A DNA stretch of 64,000 nt from Haloferax prahovense DSM 18310 (lineage in GTDB: Archaea > Halobacteriota > Halobacteria > Halobacteriales > Haloferacaceae). A program made the position numbers and the translations under genes. The stretch spans positions 99,236 to 163,235 of the forward strand of contig NZ_AOLG01000029.1 in the NCBI RefSeq assembly GCF_000336815.1. Direction: 5' to 3'. Below are positions 37,472 to 46,161 of this stretch, piece by piece. Under the pieces are notes generated by a model. It did not search any database, had not been told where the DNA came from, and saw only the letters and a list, made by a program, of their open reading frames with translations. The first letter of the stretch is position 1; each line of letters starts with the position of its first letter.

Positions 37472-38140
37472 GTGAGCGCCATCATTACACTTCGAATCCC
37501 GGCGTCAGCGTTCGTTCTCGATGATGTCCTCTCACGCAGTTCCATCACCGAGGCGCGTCTGGTTCGCTCCGTGCAACTCGATGGGCCCACGCTCTCGCCG
37601 CTGCTGTGGGTCCGGAGTGACGACCCAGCGCAGATTGCGTCGTCGCTTCGAGACGACCCGAGCGTCGGGTCGGTCGCACCGTTCGCCCCGTCGTCCCACG
37701 GCGGCGTCTACCGTCTGAGCCTCAGACCGCTCGCAGACGAGTTCATGCAACTGTTCGTCGACGGCGGCCTCAGCGTTCTCGACGCCCACGGCCGAGACGG
37801 TGAGTGGGTGGTCCGCGTCTTCGCCCACGACCGCGATTCGATCGGGTCGCTTGGCGACGGATGGCGACGCACCGGAACGGAGTTCGACGTCGAACGGCTT
37901 CGGTCGCCCGAGAACCTCGAGGACCCGACGCGGTTCGGGCTGACCGACCGACAGTACCGCACCCTCGTCACCGCGTTCCGACAGGGGTACTACAGCGTCC
38001 CCCGCGATTCGGGTATAAGGGAGCTATCGAACGCGTTCGGTGTCACCCATCAGGCGACCTCGCAGCGACTCCGACGCGGTCACGAACGGCTGATTCGGAG
38101 GGCGCTCGTCGAGCGGCCGCCACCGAGCCTCCCTTATTAG
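37472..38140 (+). CDS. Bat-type HTH transcription regulator (HTH_10)
   Basis: 222 residues from a GTG start (SAIITLRIPASAFVLDD), chosen because it begins at the usual beta-strand and lies 22 bases after a promoter motif. The N-terminal half is the bacterio-opsin-activator-like domain. The C-terminal FGLTDRQYRTLVTAFRQGYYSVPRD, then ELSNAFGVTHQATSQRLRRGHERLI (about 152-207) is the HTH_10 DNA-binding domain. A paralogue is at 59278-59949. Bat-family proteins bind next to the TATA box, which fits the shared promoter element in this region. Confidence 0.87.
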   Translation: MSAIITLRIPASAFVLDDVLSRSSITEARLVRSVQLDGPTLSPLLWVRSDDPAQIASSLRDDPSVGSVAPFAPSSHGGVYRLSLRPLADEFMQLFVDGGLSVLDAHGRDGEWVVRVFAHDRDSIGSLGDGWRRTGTEFDVERLRSPENLEDPTRFGLTDRQYRTLVTAFRQGYYSVPRDSGIRELSNAFGVTHQATSQRLRRGHERLIRRALVERPPPSLPY

Positions 38141-38513
38141 GCGCTTGCACTTGCAACCGATAAGACGAGGGGTCTAGTCGAGATAGCAACTGTTGGAACG
38201 AGTACTCGGTGCGAACGACAGAGTCGGACGCTGTGACCCCTCGCTGCGCAGTCGGTCCCTCGGTCCGACCGCGCCGCTGTTCTGTCGGTTCCGGGACCCT
38301 GCACGTCCCATCGGTTGCGTCCCCCGTCCCGGCGCTTCCACCGCCGTCGAACGCTCGGTACGACGGATACTCGTTCCCGCCCTCGACATCGACGAGCCGT
38401 CGGCTATCCGGCGACCGAACCATCCGGGTACCGTTACCGCAATCTATGACACAGAACGCATCCCTAACCACGTTGGTAACACGTACAAAAAGATGAGGCA
38501 CAGATAGTGAGCT
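38141..38513. other. Intergenic, 370 bases, no clear gene
   Basis: It begins with a weak motif-like stretch (CTTGCA...CCGATAAG, about 38143-38165). The frames present are rich in Pro, Ser and Arg and look noncoding. The last 40 bases hold the AT-richer promoter region of the next gene (ACAAAAAG near 38485). Confidence 0.45.
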
Positions 38514-38993
38514 ATGGCGGACCGCAGTAACGATGACACCTACTTGGCCGGGACCGCGGCGGGCACCGCCGGAGCGGGAGGTGGTGCGCTCGGGTATCGA
38601 CGAGCCATCGCCTCGCGTTTCGCGGCCTGCTGGCACGCGTTCGTCCGTCTCGTTGTGTCCCTCTCGACCCGCTCCGGCCGCAGAAACGGTGGGCAACCGA
38701 CCACTGATTCGGTGGACGCGTCCCCGTATTCAGAGAGACACGCGTCGTCCGACTCCGAGGCGAATCACGGGCTTCTCGGCGTCGACCCCGAACTGCTCAA
38801 CTCCGAGCGCCGAATCCTTCAACTGCTCATCGTCGCGGGTGGGCGACTGCCGCAGTCGCAGCTGGTCGAGCGGACGCGGTGGTCCGACTCGACTATCAGC
38901 CGAACGCTGTGTCGGATGGAGACGCAGGGGCGAATCGAGCGCTTCCAACTCGGGTCGGGGAAGTGCGTCGTCCTCCCGCAGGACGACGAGTAG
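38514..38993 (+). CDS. Winged-helix protein, 159 aa
   Basis: A short Gly/Ala-rich N-terminal stretch and a weakly hydrophobic segment (about 30-50) are followed by an acidic linker and a C-terminal winged helix (about 90-155: LLNSERRILQLLIVAGGRLPQSQLVERTRWSDSTISRTLCRMETQGRIERFQLG). The same type of domain ends the membrane regulator at 43739-45076 (DKVIQLLRDNGGWVYQSKIVEQTGWSKSKVSRLLSSM). It is probably a transcription regulator. Membrane attachment through the N-terminal segment is possible but weak. Confidence 0.72.
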   Translation: MADRSNDDTYLAGTAAGTAGAGGGALGYRRAIASRFAACWHAFVRLVVSLSTRSGRRNGGQPTTDSVDASPYSERHASSDSEANHGLLGVDPELLNSERRILQLLIVAGGRLPQSQLVERTRWSDSTISRTLCRMETQGRIERFQLGSGKCVVLPQDDE

Positions 38994-39118
38994 CCGATTC
39001 GACCGCTCGGTCGACTCGCCGTGGAGCGTGCCGTGAGGGCACGTCCCCGCGCACAGACGCGACGAGGACGCCGACGTGAGACTCGATGGCGGACCGGGCG
39101 AAGTCCCACCGTCGCGAT

Positions 39119-39280
39119 TCACAGCGCGAGCGTGACCGTCCCGAACAGCATGAACAGGAACACGAGCTGGCGCGCTCGGGCGTACGACGGTCCGACGCGG
39201 TTCACGTGCCCCAGACCCGACGTGACGACCGCGAGGCCGACGAACAGTGCGCTCACCGCGGCGAACTCTCCCGTGAGCAT
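39119..39280 (-). CDS. Small two-helix membrane protein, 53 aa
   Basis: MLTGEFAAVSALFVGLAVVT opens a first helix, and the C-terminal RARQLVFLFMLFGTVTLAL gives a second. A purine-rich Shine-Dalgarno-like sequence (minus strand GAGGAGG, about 39291-39298) lies at good spacing upstream, supporting translation. Function unknown. Confidence 0.6.
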   Translation of the reverse strand: MLTGEFAAVSALFVGLAVVTSGLGHVNRVGPSYARARQLVFLFMLFGTVTLAL

Positions 39281-39283
39281 CGC

Positions 39284-39367
39284 CTACCGAACCTCCTCAG
39301 GGGCAGCGATTGGCGTCTCTGTCCCGCTCGGCGTCTCTGTCCCGCTTGTTACGTGTCCACGAGGCAT
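39284..39367 (-). CDS. Possible 27-residue ORF before the small membrane protein
   Basis: MPRGHVTSGTETPSGTETP reads through a short tandem repeat (SGTETP twice) and stops three bases before the next start. The ribosome-binding-like GAGGAGG lies within its 3' end. It could be a coupling leader or be untranslated; weakly supported. Confidence 0.25.
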   Translation of the reverse strand: MPRGHVTSGTETPSGTETPIAAPEEVR

Positions 39368-39566
39368 GGTCGTGGATTGTGCGCATCGGCATATCCTTAT
39401 TCAGGCTGTAACTGAAACGGAACAGACGGCGCATTCATAATATCCTGTTGTCACTTCACCGAACTCTCTGCGGTCGGCTCGGCGTCGGCCGGCGTTACAG
39501 CCCCGGTAAGCCGAGCGAAATAGTGCCGCGAGACGAACCGTTCGACTTCCCAAGGATTCGCTGGCG

Positions 39567-40175
39567 TCACTCTTCGGTGAGGGTGCGGTAGCCGAAGAAG
39601 AGGACGACGAACACGGCGGGGACGAGGGCGAAAGACGTGTCTAGTGGGCTCACGCTCGATGCGGTGACGGCGACGCCGGCGACGCCAACCAAGATGACAC
39701 CGAAGTTCACTAACCGTTTTCGCGAGACCGTCACTCGGTCGCCAGTCGACTCGGGCGCGACCGAACCTCGGTCCGTGCCTCCTGCGTTATCGAGAGTCGA
39801 ACCCGGGTCTATCCCGGTCGATGTGCGAATCGCGTGGGCCGCCTCGTGGGTCGGCGCGAAGACGCGCCCGGTCTCGCGGTGGAAGACGAGACGACCGTCG
39901 GCGTCGAGTCGCGGCAGGTCGAAGTCGAAGAGCACGCTGTGTATCTCCTCGTCCGTCGGGACCATCCCGTCCGTCTCGTCTTGGAACCACTCCGAGAGCG
40001 CGACGGTCAGCTCGCCGACGGTGTACGGCGTCTCGGAACGCTCGTTCACGAGCGAAACGATGGTGTCCCGTCGTCGAGATTCGGTGACACCGCCGAGACC
40101 GGGTCTGTCGTCGAGTGATGGTCCAGGTTGCTCTCCGGTGTCGTCGGGGCCGCCCGGTGCCCACGATGGTGCCAT
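39567..40175 (-). CDS. DUF7344-like membrane-bound winged-helix protein
   Basis: 202 residues. The N-terminal half has a winged-helix-like region (SRRRDTIVSLVNERSETPYTVGELTVALSE, then EIHSVLFDFDLPRLDADGRLVFHRETGRVF), and the C-terminal half has two hydrophobic segments (about 152-172 and 178-197). This layout matches haloarchaeal DUF7344-type proteins, as does the gene at 42812-43414. A TATA-like TTTTTATA (minus strand, about 40198-40205) lies some 25 bases upstream of the start. Probably a membrane-associated regulator; target unknown. Confidence 0.7.
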   Translation of the reverse strand: MAPSWAPGGPDDTGEQPGPSLDDRPGLGGVTESRRRDTIVSLVNERSETPYTVGELTVALSEWFQDETDGMVPTDEEIHSVLFDFDLPRLDADGRLVFHRETGRVFAPTHEAAHAIRTSTGIDPGSTLDNAGGTDRGSVAPESTGDRVTVSRKRLVNFGVILVGVAGVAVTASSVSPLDTSFALVPAVFVVLFFGYRTLTEE

Positions 40176-40263
40176 TGACGTGCTCGACTATGTAATCTAT
40201 AAAAATAAAACTACGGTGTCCCGCCCCACTGAATCGCTGGAATCGACGCTTCAGTGGCGCTGT

Positions 40264-40289
40264 GGGCTTATCTAAACCATAATAATGGG
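40264..40289 (+). promoter_or_regulatory. Glycan-region promoter motif copy
   Basis: GGGCTTATC-TAAA-CCATAATAATG upstream of the aminotransferase gene. The distance to the chosen start is long (about 135 bases), implying a leader or an earlier start. Confidence 0.5.
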
Positions 40290-40424
40290 TTCCTGGTGTC
40301 TGGCACTCGACAGCGGTCGCAGGACCGCAGGACATGCTATGAGACGCACACACGCAAGCGACTATCGACGCGACTGTTCGGCGCTTCACGGCGCGGCGGC
40401 TCCGACGAGCGGAGGACGACGCCG

Positions 40425-41567
40425 ATGACTGGAGACATTAGTATCGCCTCCCCGGTTCTCGGTGACGAAGAACTCGACTGCATCGAGTCCGTCGTCGAGT
40501 CGGGGATGATCGCGGACGGTCCCGAGGTACGGACGTTCGAGTCCGAGTTCGCGAACTACTGCGACGCCGACCACGGCGTGGCCACGTCGAACGGGACTAC
40601 CGCGCTCCACACGGCGCTCGAAGCGGTCGGCGTCGGCCCCGGCGACCGCGTCCTGACGACGCCCTTTTCGTTCGTCGCGACGGCGAACGCGATTCGATTC
40701 GCCGGTGCCGAGCCGGTGTTCGCAGACATCGACCCCGAGACGTTCAACCTCGACCCCGAGCGGGTCGAAGCGACCCTCGAATCGCTCGACTCGGACGTGC
40801 AGGCGATGGTCGTCGTCCACCTCTACGGCCTCCCAGCGCCGATGGACGAACTCCGTGACATCGCGGACGACTACGACGTGGCTCTCGTCGAAGACGCGGC
40901 GCAGGCCCACGGTGCCGAGTACTTCGGCACGCCGGTCGGGTCGCTCGGCGACGCCGCGAGCTTCTCGTTTTATCCGACGAAGAACATGACCACCGGCGAA
41001 GGTGGGATGGTCGTCACCGACGACGAGACCGTCGCACAGAACGCCGCGAGCTTCGTCAATCACGGCCGGGAGACCGACGGGTACCGTCACGTCTCGCTCG
41101 GTCACAACTTCCGGATGACGAGCGTCGCGGCCGCGATGGGTCGCGCCCAACTCGAACGCCTCCCCGGTTTCATCGAGAACCGTCGCTCGAACGCGGCGCG
41201 ACTCGACGAGCTGTTGGCCGACACGGACGCGGCGACGCCGACGGTCCCCGACGGGTTCGACCACTCGTACCACCAGTACACGATTCGGGTCGGCAACCGC
41301 GACTCGGTCGTCGAACAGCTGGACGAACGCGGCATCGGGTGCGGGATTTACTACCCGCGGTGCATCCACGACCAGCCCGCCTACGACTTCCTCGACGTGC
41401 GTGCGCCCGTCGCCGAGCGGGTCGCAGAGCAGGCCCTCTCCATCCCGGTACACCCAAGCCTCACCGAAGCGGAGGTCGAGCGAGTTGGGACCGTCCTCCG
41501 AGACGAGGTCACCATCGACCCTCCGGCCGGCGCTCGCGCGTCCACCGTGGAGGCGTCCGATGACTGA
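40425..41567 (+). CDS. DegT/DnrJ/EryC1/StrS sugar aminotransferase
   Basis: 380 residues from MTGDISIASPVLGDEELDC. The PLP-binding lysine lies in FSFYPTKNMTTGEGGMVVT (about 181-199), and the substrate loop NGTTALHTALEAVGVGPGD (about 52-70) is typical of nucleotide-sugar aminotransferases. These enzymes form amino sugars from keto-sugar nucleotides. The next gene, overlapping by eight bases, is a Gfo/Idh/MocA dehydrogenase that could supply the 3-keto substrate. The acyltransferase at the window end could acylate the product. Confidence 0.92.
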   Translation: MTGDISIASPVLGDEELDCIESVVESGMIADGPEVRTFESEFANYCDADHGVATSNGTTALHTALEAVGVGPGDRVLTTPFSFVATANAIRFAGAEPVFADIDPETFNLDPERVEATLESLDSDVQAMVVVHLYGLPAPMDELRDIADDYDVALVEDAAQAHGAEYFGTPVGSLGDAASFSFYPTKNMTTGEGGMVVTDDETVAQNAASFVNHGRETDGYRHVSLGHNFRMTSVAAAMGRAQLERLPGFIENRRSNAARLDELLADTDAATPTVPDGFDHSYHQYTIRVGNRDSVVEQLDERGIGCGIYYPRCIHDQPAYDFLDVRAPVAERVAEQALSIPVHPSLTEAEVERVGTVLRDEVTIDPPAGARASTVEASDD

Positions 41568-42549
41568 CGACACCGTCGCGGCCGGCGTCATCGGCGTCGG
41601 GAGCATGGGACAGAACCACGCCCGGGTGTACGACGAACTGGGCGACACGGCGCTCGTCGGCGTCTTCGACGTCGACGGCGACCGGGCCGAGTCCGTCGCG
41701 AACGACTACGGGACGACCGCGCGGTCGATGGACGACCTCCTCGACGCGGCGGACATCGTCTCCGTCGTCGTGCCGACGCAGTTCCACTACGAGAACGCGA
41801 AGCGCGCCCTCGAATCGGACGTTCACGTCCTCGTCGAGAAACCGTTCGTCGAAGACCCCGAGAACGGACAGGAACTCGTCGACATCGCCGACGAGCGGGA
41901 CCTCGTGTTGCAGGTCGGTCACATCGAGCGGTTCAACCCGGCGGTTCGCGCCCTTCGCGACCTCGTCGACGACCTCGACATCCACGCGGTCTCGACCGAG
42001 CGACTCGGGCCGCCCGTCGACCGCGCCATCGACGACACGGTCGTGATGGACCTGATGATTCACGACCTCGACATCGTCCTCGACATCGTCGACGGCGCGG
42101 TCGACTCGTACGACGCCGTGGGAACGCCGGACTGCAGCCACGCGAACGCGAACCTCGCGTTCGACTCCGGAGTGACGGCGTCGCTCACGACGAGCCGCGT
42201 CACCCAAGAGAAAGTCCGCGGCCTCACCATCTCGGCGGCCGACTGCCGCGTGAAGATCGACTACATCGAACAGAACATCGAGATTCACCGCTCGTCGGTC
42301 CCCTCGTACATCGACGACGAGTCGCTCGTCCGCCACCGCCACGAGAACTTCGTGGAGACGCTCGCGGTCGAACAGGTCGAGCCCCTACAGAGCGAACTGC
42401 GGTCGTTCGCGAACGCCGCCTCGACCGGTACGGAGCCCGTCGTGGACGGCGAGCAGGGGCTTCGGGTGTTGAAGCTGACGAAGGAACTCGACGAGGCTGC
42501 ACGAGAAACCCTCGACGGCGGGGCCCGACTGACCTCCACGGTCGACTGA
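41560..42549 (+). CDS. Gfo/Idh/MocA sugar dehydrogenase (WlbA/WbpB-like)
   Basis: 329 residues from MTDDTVAAGVIGVGSMGQNHARVY, with a Rossmann GxGxMG motif at about 10-15. EKPF (about 96-99) is the signature of the family, and HDLDIVLDIVDG (about 168-179) supplies the catalytic region. It overlaps the aminotransferase gene by eight bases. The pair resembles oxidase-aminotransferase couples that make 3-amino-sugar nucleotides for surface glycans. Confidence 0.9.
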   Translation: MTDDTVAAGVIGVGSMGQNHARVYDELGDTALVGVFDVDGDRAESVANDYGTTARSMDDLLDAADIVSVVVPTQFHYENAKRALESDVHVLVEKPFVEDPENGQELVDIADERDLVLQVGHIERFNPAVRALRDLVDDLDIHAVSTERLGPPVDRAIDDTVVMDLMIHDLDIVLDIVDGAVDSYDAVGTPDCSHANANLAFDSGVTASLTTSRVTQEKVRGLTISAADCRVKIDYIEQNIEIHRSSVPSYIDDESLVRHRHENFVETLAVEQVEPLQSELRSFANAASTGTEPVVDGEQGLRVLKLTKELDEAARETLDGGARLTSTVD

Positions 42550-42811
42550 AACACGAGCTTTATCGGGCTTATCACGTGCCTTTGCTGGATCAACAATCGG
42601 GTTTTCGCTGAATTGCTATCGGGCGCTTCTCGACTGTTGTCAAATAGGCAACAAAGCCGCTGTCTTGCGATTATACGCCGGTGAAACGGTCTGAAACAGT
42701 CACTAAACTGCTGCAATATGCCTTGATTCCGGTCGGGTTTTCACAACAGTTCGGAAAATCCGGAACGGTGTTGACGCTTTATTTGGGGCCACAGTAACGG
42801 TTGGAGCGAGC

Positions 42812-43414
42812 ATGACCACTCAAGTGAACGGTACCGAAAGCGCGCTCATCGACCAGCATACGAATGCGGCCGAGCAGAACACGGAACTTGGGAAAGACGA
42901 GATATACCACCTGCTCCAGAACGAGCGCCGTCGGAAGGTTCTCGAATACCTGCGCGACCGCGAAGGACCGGTTCAGATGCGGGACATCGCGGAGCAGGTC
43001 GCCGCGTGGGAGCACGATACGACCGTTCAGGCGTTGATGTCCGACCAGCGCCAGCGCGTCTATATCGCCCTCTACCAAGCGCACCTCCCGAAACTCGACG
43101 AAGAGGGCGTCATCGACTACAATCAGAGCAGGGGTATCGTCGAGAAGACGCCCCTCGCAAACGAGCTCGCGGCGCACCTCGAACTCCCCGACGATGACGA
43201 CGACGAGACGGACGTCGAGTCCGAGCGACCGTGGGGGGCGTACTATCTCTCCGTCTCGGGGCTGAGTACGCTCTTTATCGGTGCATCCGGACTCGGACTC
43301 TTCGGGTTCGGCTCCATCCCTCACCTCCTCGTCGCGCTCGCGGTCATGAGCGTCTACACGGCGCTCACGTTCTGGCAGGTTCTCGACAATTTTGAGACGG
43401 GCGACGAGGAATAA
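42812..43414 (+). CDS. DUF7344-like membrane-bound winged-helix protein
   Basis: 200 residues. The N-terminal winged-helix domain (about 28-112) has ELGKDEIYHLLQNERRRKVLEYL and YIALYQAHLPKLDEEGVIDYNQ, then an acidic linker and two hydrophobic segments (about 146-166 and 170-190). This is the DUF7344-type arrangement. A promoter-like GCTTTATTT (about 42774-42782) lies about 30 bases upstream. Candidate regulator; related in design to the gene at 39567-40175. Confidence 0.8.
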   Translation: MTTQVNGTESALIDQHTNAAEQNTELGKDEIYHLLQNERRRKVLEYLRDREGPVQMRDIAEQVAAWEHDTTVQALMSDQRQRVYIALYQAHLPKLDEEGVIDYNQSRGIVEKTPLANELAAHLELPDDDDDETDVESERPWGAYYLSVSGLSTLFIGASGLGLFGFGSIPHLLVALAVMSVYTALTFWQVLDNFETGDEE

Positions 43415-43738
43415 CGCTCTTCGAGTTCTATCGCGCAACGTACGCCGTTCGTCTGGTTCCGACCTAAGTACCCGCTATATCGAGGGTGATTTATCGGTCT
43501 CTCGACTCGAACTATCCAGATAGGTAGCTACTGCCCAGCTGTCATAACAGGCCGTGAGATTCATATTGTTGAACTAGAATCATCGATACAGCGCAAAATT
43601 GGCCCCAATGATTTCAGACGTGCGCCCTCTTCGTTCGCGAGCACTCGGTGGAGTCTCTCAATGGTCTCCCGCGAGCCGAGCGAACGTCACGTCGCCCCCG
43701 AGCCGACGCGCCCGAATCGAGGTGACTCTCCGATAACC
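43415..43738. other. Intergenic, about 320 bases, AT-richer
   Basis: No gene is visible. AT-rich segments around 43500-43600 may hold the promoter of the next gene. An in-frame upstream extension of that gene from 43661 is possible but lacks signal-peptide logic. Confidence 0.4.
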
Positions 43739-45076
43739 ATGTCGTATGCCCGCGTGGTGTTCGTTCTGGTCGCGCTCGTTCTCACGGGCGCGGTCCTTCC
43801 CGCACCGGTGATGGCGATGGACGAAGAGACGACCGCACCGGTGATGGCAATGGACGAAGAGACGACCAACGAAACGTCCATCGAAGGGGCGTTCACGAAC
43901 ACGGTTCCGGTCGACCGGTCGCGGGAGTCGACGTTCCTCTGGGCGTCCGAAAGCAACACGCTATCGGTCGAGTTCGACGCCCCGAACGAGTCGAACATCT
44001 ACGAGGTGTGTGTGAGAAACGAGAGCGGCTACCGGGTCGACTGCACCGATAAGGGCATCTCGTCCGGCACGCAGACCGTCGAGTTCTCGTACGAATCCCT
44101 CTCGGAGTTCGAGGGCTCGAGCAACGTCTCCGTCGTCCTCTGGAACAGTTTCCCGGGGCAGTCAGAGCAGATTGCCAGCGACACGGTCAATATCACGATA
44201 CTCCAGAAAGATGGCGACGTCGACGGCGACAAACTCAGCAACGCGAACGAACTGTCCAACAACACCTCGATGTTCCTTATGGACACGGATAAGGACAGCC
44301 TCCAAGACGGGGCCGAGGTAAAAAATTACGGGACGTCCCCGACGGACCCGGACACGGACGGCGACGGACTGAACGACGCGGCCGAACTGTCGAACTCGCT
44401 GGACCCGACGGACCCCGACACGGACGGTGATGGCATCCCCGACGGCGTCGAGATGCGACTCGGGACGCCGCCGAACGACAGCACCGCCGACACGGACGGC
44501 GACGGACTGGACGACGGGTACGAGTACGAACACGGGACCGACCCCGTCGACCCCGACACGGACGGCGACGGGCTGAACGACGGGCTAGAGCGGAAGCTCG
44601 GAACGGAGCCCACCGACGGCAGCACGACTCCGATGCTCGTGTTCACCGGCGGGACGCTGCTCGGAGTCGTCGCCGTCGGCGGCCGCTGGTTCCTCGCCTC
44701 GTCGAAGTACCAGCTCGAAGCACCGGTGTCCGCGCCGCAACTGTTCGAGCCGGCCGGGGCCGAAACGGACGACGGAGACGACGAATCGGACTCGCCATCG
44801 ACGCCGCCGGAGTTCGACCGAGACGAACTCCAGCAGTCGTCACAGCCCGTCTTGACCGACGAGGACAAAGTCATTCAACTGCTCCGCGACAACGGCGGCT
44901 GGGTCTACCAGAGTAAAATCGTCGAGCAGACGGGCTGGTCGAAATCGAAGGTCAGCCGACTGCTTTCGAGCATGGACGAGTTCGGAACGGTGGAGAAGAT
45001 CTCTGTCGGCCGACAGAACATCGTCGCCGAAGAGGGGTCGATGCCCGAGGGTGCGGGGTCGCCGTTCGACGAGTGA
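43739..45076 (+). CDS. Membrane protein: Ca-type repeats outside, winged helix inside
   Basis: 445 residues from MSYARVVFVLVALVLTGAVL (signal peptide about 1-27). An outer beta-rich domain (about 45-150) is followed by thrombospondin-type-3-like calcium repeats (about 158-296) with repeated DPDTDGDGLND-type units. A single transmembrane helix (about 299-320), an acidic cytoplasmic linker, and a winged helix (about 375-431: VIQLLRDNGGWVYQSKIVEQTGWSKSKVSRLLSSMDEFG) complete the chain. The architecture is that of a one-component transmembrane transcription regulator. Directly after the signal peptide a 33-base tandem duplication encodes APVMAMDEETT twice. Confidence 0.85.
   Translation: MSYARVVFVLVALVLTGAVLPAPVMAMDEETTAPVMAMDEETTNETSIEGAFTNTVPVDRSRESTFLWASESNTLSVEFDAPNESNIYEVCVRNESGYRVDCTDKGISSGTQTVEFSYESLSEFEGSSNVSVVLWNSFPGQSEQIASDTVNITILQKDGDVDGDKLSNANELSNNTSMFLMDTDKDSLQDGAEVKNYGTSPTDPDTDGDGLNDAAELSNSLDPTDPDTDGDGIPDGVEMRLGTPPNDSTADTDGDGLDDGYEYEHGTDPVDPDTDGDGLNDGLERKLGTEPTDGSTTPMLVFTGGTLLGVVAVGGRWFLASSKYQLEAPVSAPQLFEPAGAETDDGDDESDSPSTPPEFDRDELQQSSQPVLTDEDKVIQLLRDNGGWVYQSKIVEQTGWSKSKVSRLLSSMDEFGTVEKISVGRQNIVAEEGSMPEGAGSPFDE
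43802..43867 (+). repeat. 33-base tandem duplication
   Basis: Two copies, 43802-43834 and 43835-43867, differ by one base. They encode APVMAMDEETT twice at the signal-peptide cleavage region of the membrane regulator. In frame, so harmless; it may vary between strains. Confidence 0.9.
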
Positions 45077-45131
45077 CCCCTCGCGGTCGTCTCGTCGTTT
45101 CGACTCGGTTTTCCCCGGCTTCCACCCCGCG

Positions 45132-46046
45132 TTACGCGCTCACTCTGTTCTGAACGCCTCTGACGACGCTGTAGACGAGACCGGGGAGCTGCGCCGGCCC
45201 GGGTGTCGAGCCCGCGCGCAGGTACGCCAGTCCCGCGTCGAACCGTCCCTCGCGGAGGTACTGCGCGGCGAGCGCGTACTGGTGGGTGCCGGTGACGTCG
45301 TAGCCGCGGGTCTCTAACTCGACGACCTCCTCGGCGAACGTCTTGAGGAAGTGCGCGTTGGCCCGCCGGACGGCGTCCGCGCTCGGTCCGCCGGAGGGGT
45401 ACCGCCGCAACAGGGGTTCGTCGACGTAGGCGAGTTTTCCCTCCTTCAGGACGCGGATGAGGAACTCCGTGTCCTGGTAGCGGTCGAACGACTCGTCGAA
45501 CCCGCCGATTCGCTCGACCACCTCGGACTCGACGACGAGCGTCGAGCCCGCGCTGGTGTGGAGGTTCTCCATGAGAATCTCCTTGATGAGTTCCTCGCCG
45601 CCTTCCGCCCCTTCTCGGGAGTCGTGTGTTCCGAGGACGGACTTGACGCGCTCCACGAGCGGGTTGGCGTCCGCGTCGTCGAGAATCACCGTCCCGCAGT
45701 AGGCGGCGACCCACTCGTCGGACCGTCGTTCGAGCGTCTCGACCTGCCGTTCGAGCTTCGTCTGCGCCCACTCGTCGTCGGAGTCGAGGAGCGCGACGTA
45801 GTCGCCGGTCGCGACCTCGATTCCGGTGTTCCGGGCGGCGCTTCCCCCCTGATTCGTCTCGTGGACGAGGTAGTTCACTCTCGGGTCGTCGTAGGCGGTG
45901 ACGACCGACGCTGTGTCGTCCGTGGAGGCGTCGTCGACGACGATGACCTCAACGTCCGACAGCGTCTGGTCGAGCGCGCTGTCGATGGCGCGCGGGATAT
46001 CGTCCGCGCGGTTGTACGTGGGAATGATGACGCTCACTGTCGGCAT
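45132..46046 (-). CDS. Family 2 glycosyltransferase
   Basis: 304 residues. The GT-A fold start VSVIIPTYNRADDIPRAIDSAL, the nucleotide-sugar contact VVDDASTDDT, and the DxD-type motif ALLDSDDEW (about 90-98) are all present. It has no transmembrane helices. It probably adds a sugar to a lipid-linked or surface glycan in the cytoplasm. A promoter motif copy lies 29 bases upstream, divergent from the copy serving the MoxR gene. Confidence 0.92.
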   Translation of the reverse strand: MPTVSVIIPTYNRADDIPRAIDSALDQTLSDVEVIVVDDASTDDTASVVTAYDDPRVNYLVHETNQGGSAARNTGIEVATGDYVALLDSDDEWAQTKLERQVETLERRSDEWVAAYCGTVILDDADANPLVERVKSVLGTHDSREGAEGGEELIKEILMENLHTSAGSTLVVESEVVERIGGFDESFDRYQDTEFLIRVLKEGKLAYVDEPLLRRYPSGGPSADAVRRANAHFLKTFAEEVVELETRGYDVTGTHQYALAAQYLREGRFDAGLAYLRAGSTPGPAQLPGLVYSVVRGVQNRVSA

Positions 46047-46074
46047 CGGGTATCGCCTCTTACTCTCCGTCGGG

Positions 46075-46100
46075 GGCGCATTATTATCGAGCAGGTAACG
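46075..46100 (-). promoter_or_regulatory. Glycan-region promoter motif copy
   Basis: Minus strand GTTACC-TG-CTCGATAATAATG, 29 bases before the GT2 start. Confidence 0.6.
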
Positions 46101-46114
46101 CGCGGGTCGGTGGC

Positions 46115-46140
46115 GCGCTTACCTATCGCATAATAATGCC
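46115..46140 (+). promoter_or_regulatory. Glycan-region promoter motif copy
   Basis: GCGCTTACC-TAT-CGCATAATAATG, 22 bases before the MoxR start, back-to-back with the minus-strand copy at 46075-46100. Confidence 0.65.
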
Positions 46141-46161
46141 CGGCTGGGCTGACTCCGGAAT

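Noticed and set aside
43661-43738. N-terminal extension of the membrane regulator
   Set aside because: It would put 26 hydrophilic residues before the signal peptide; the ATG at 43739 gives a normal signal sequence.
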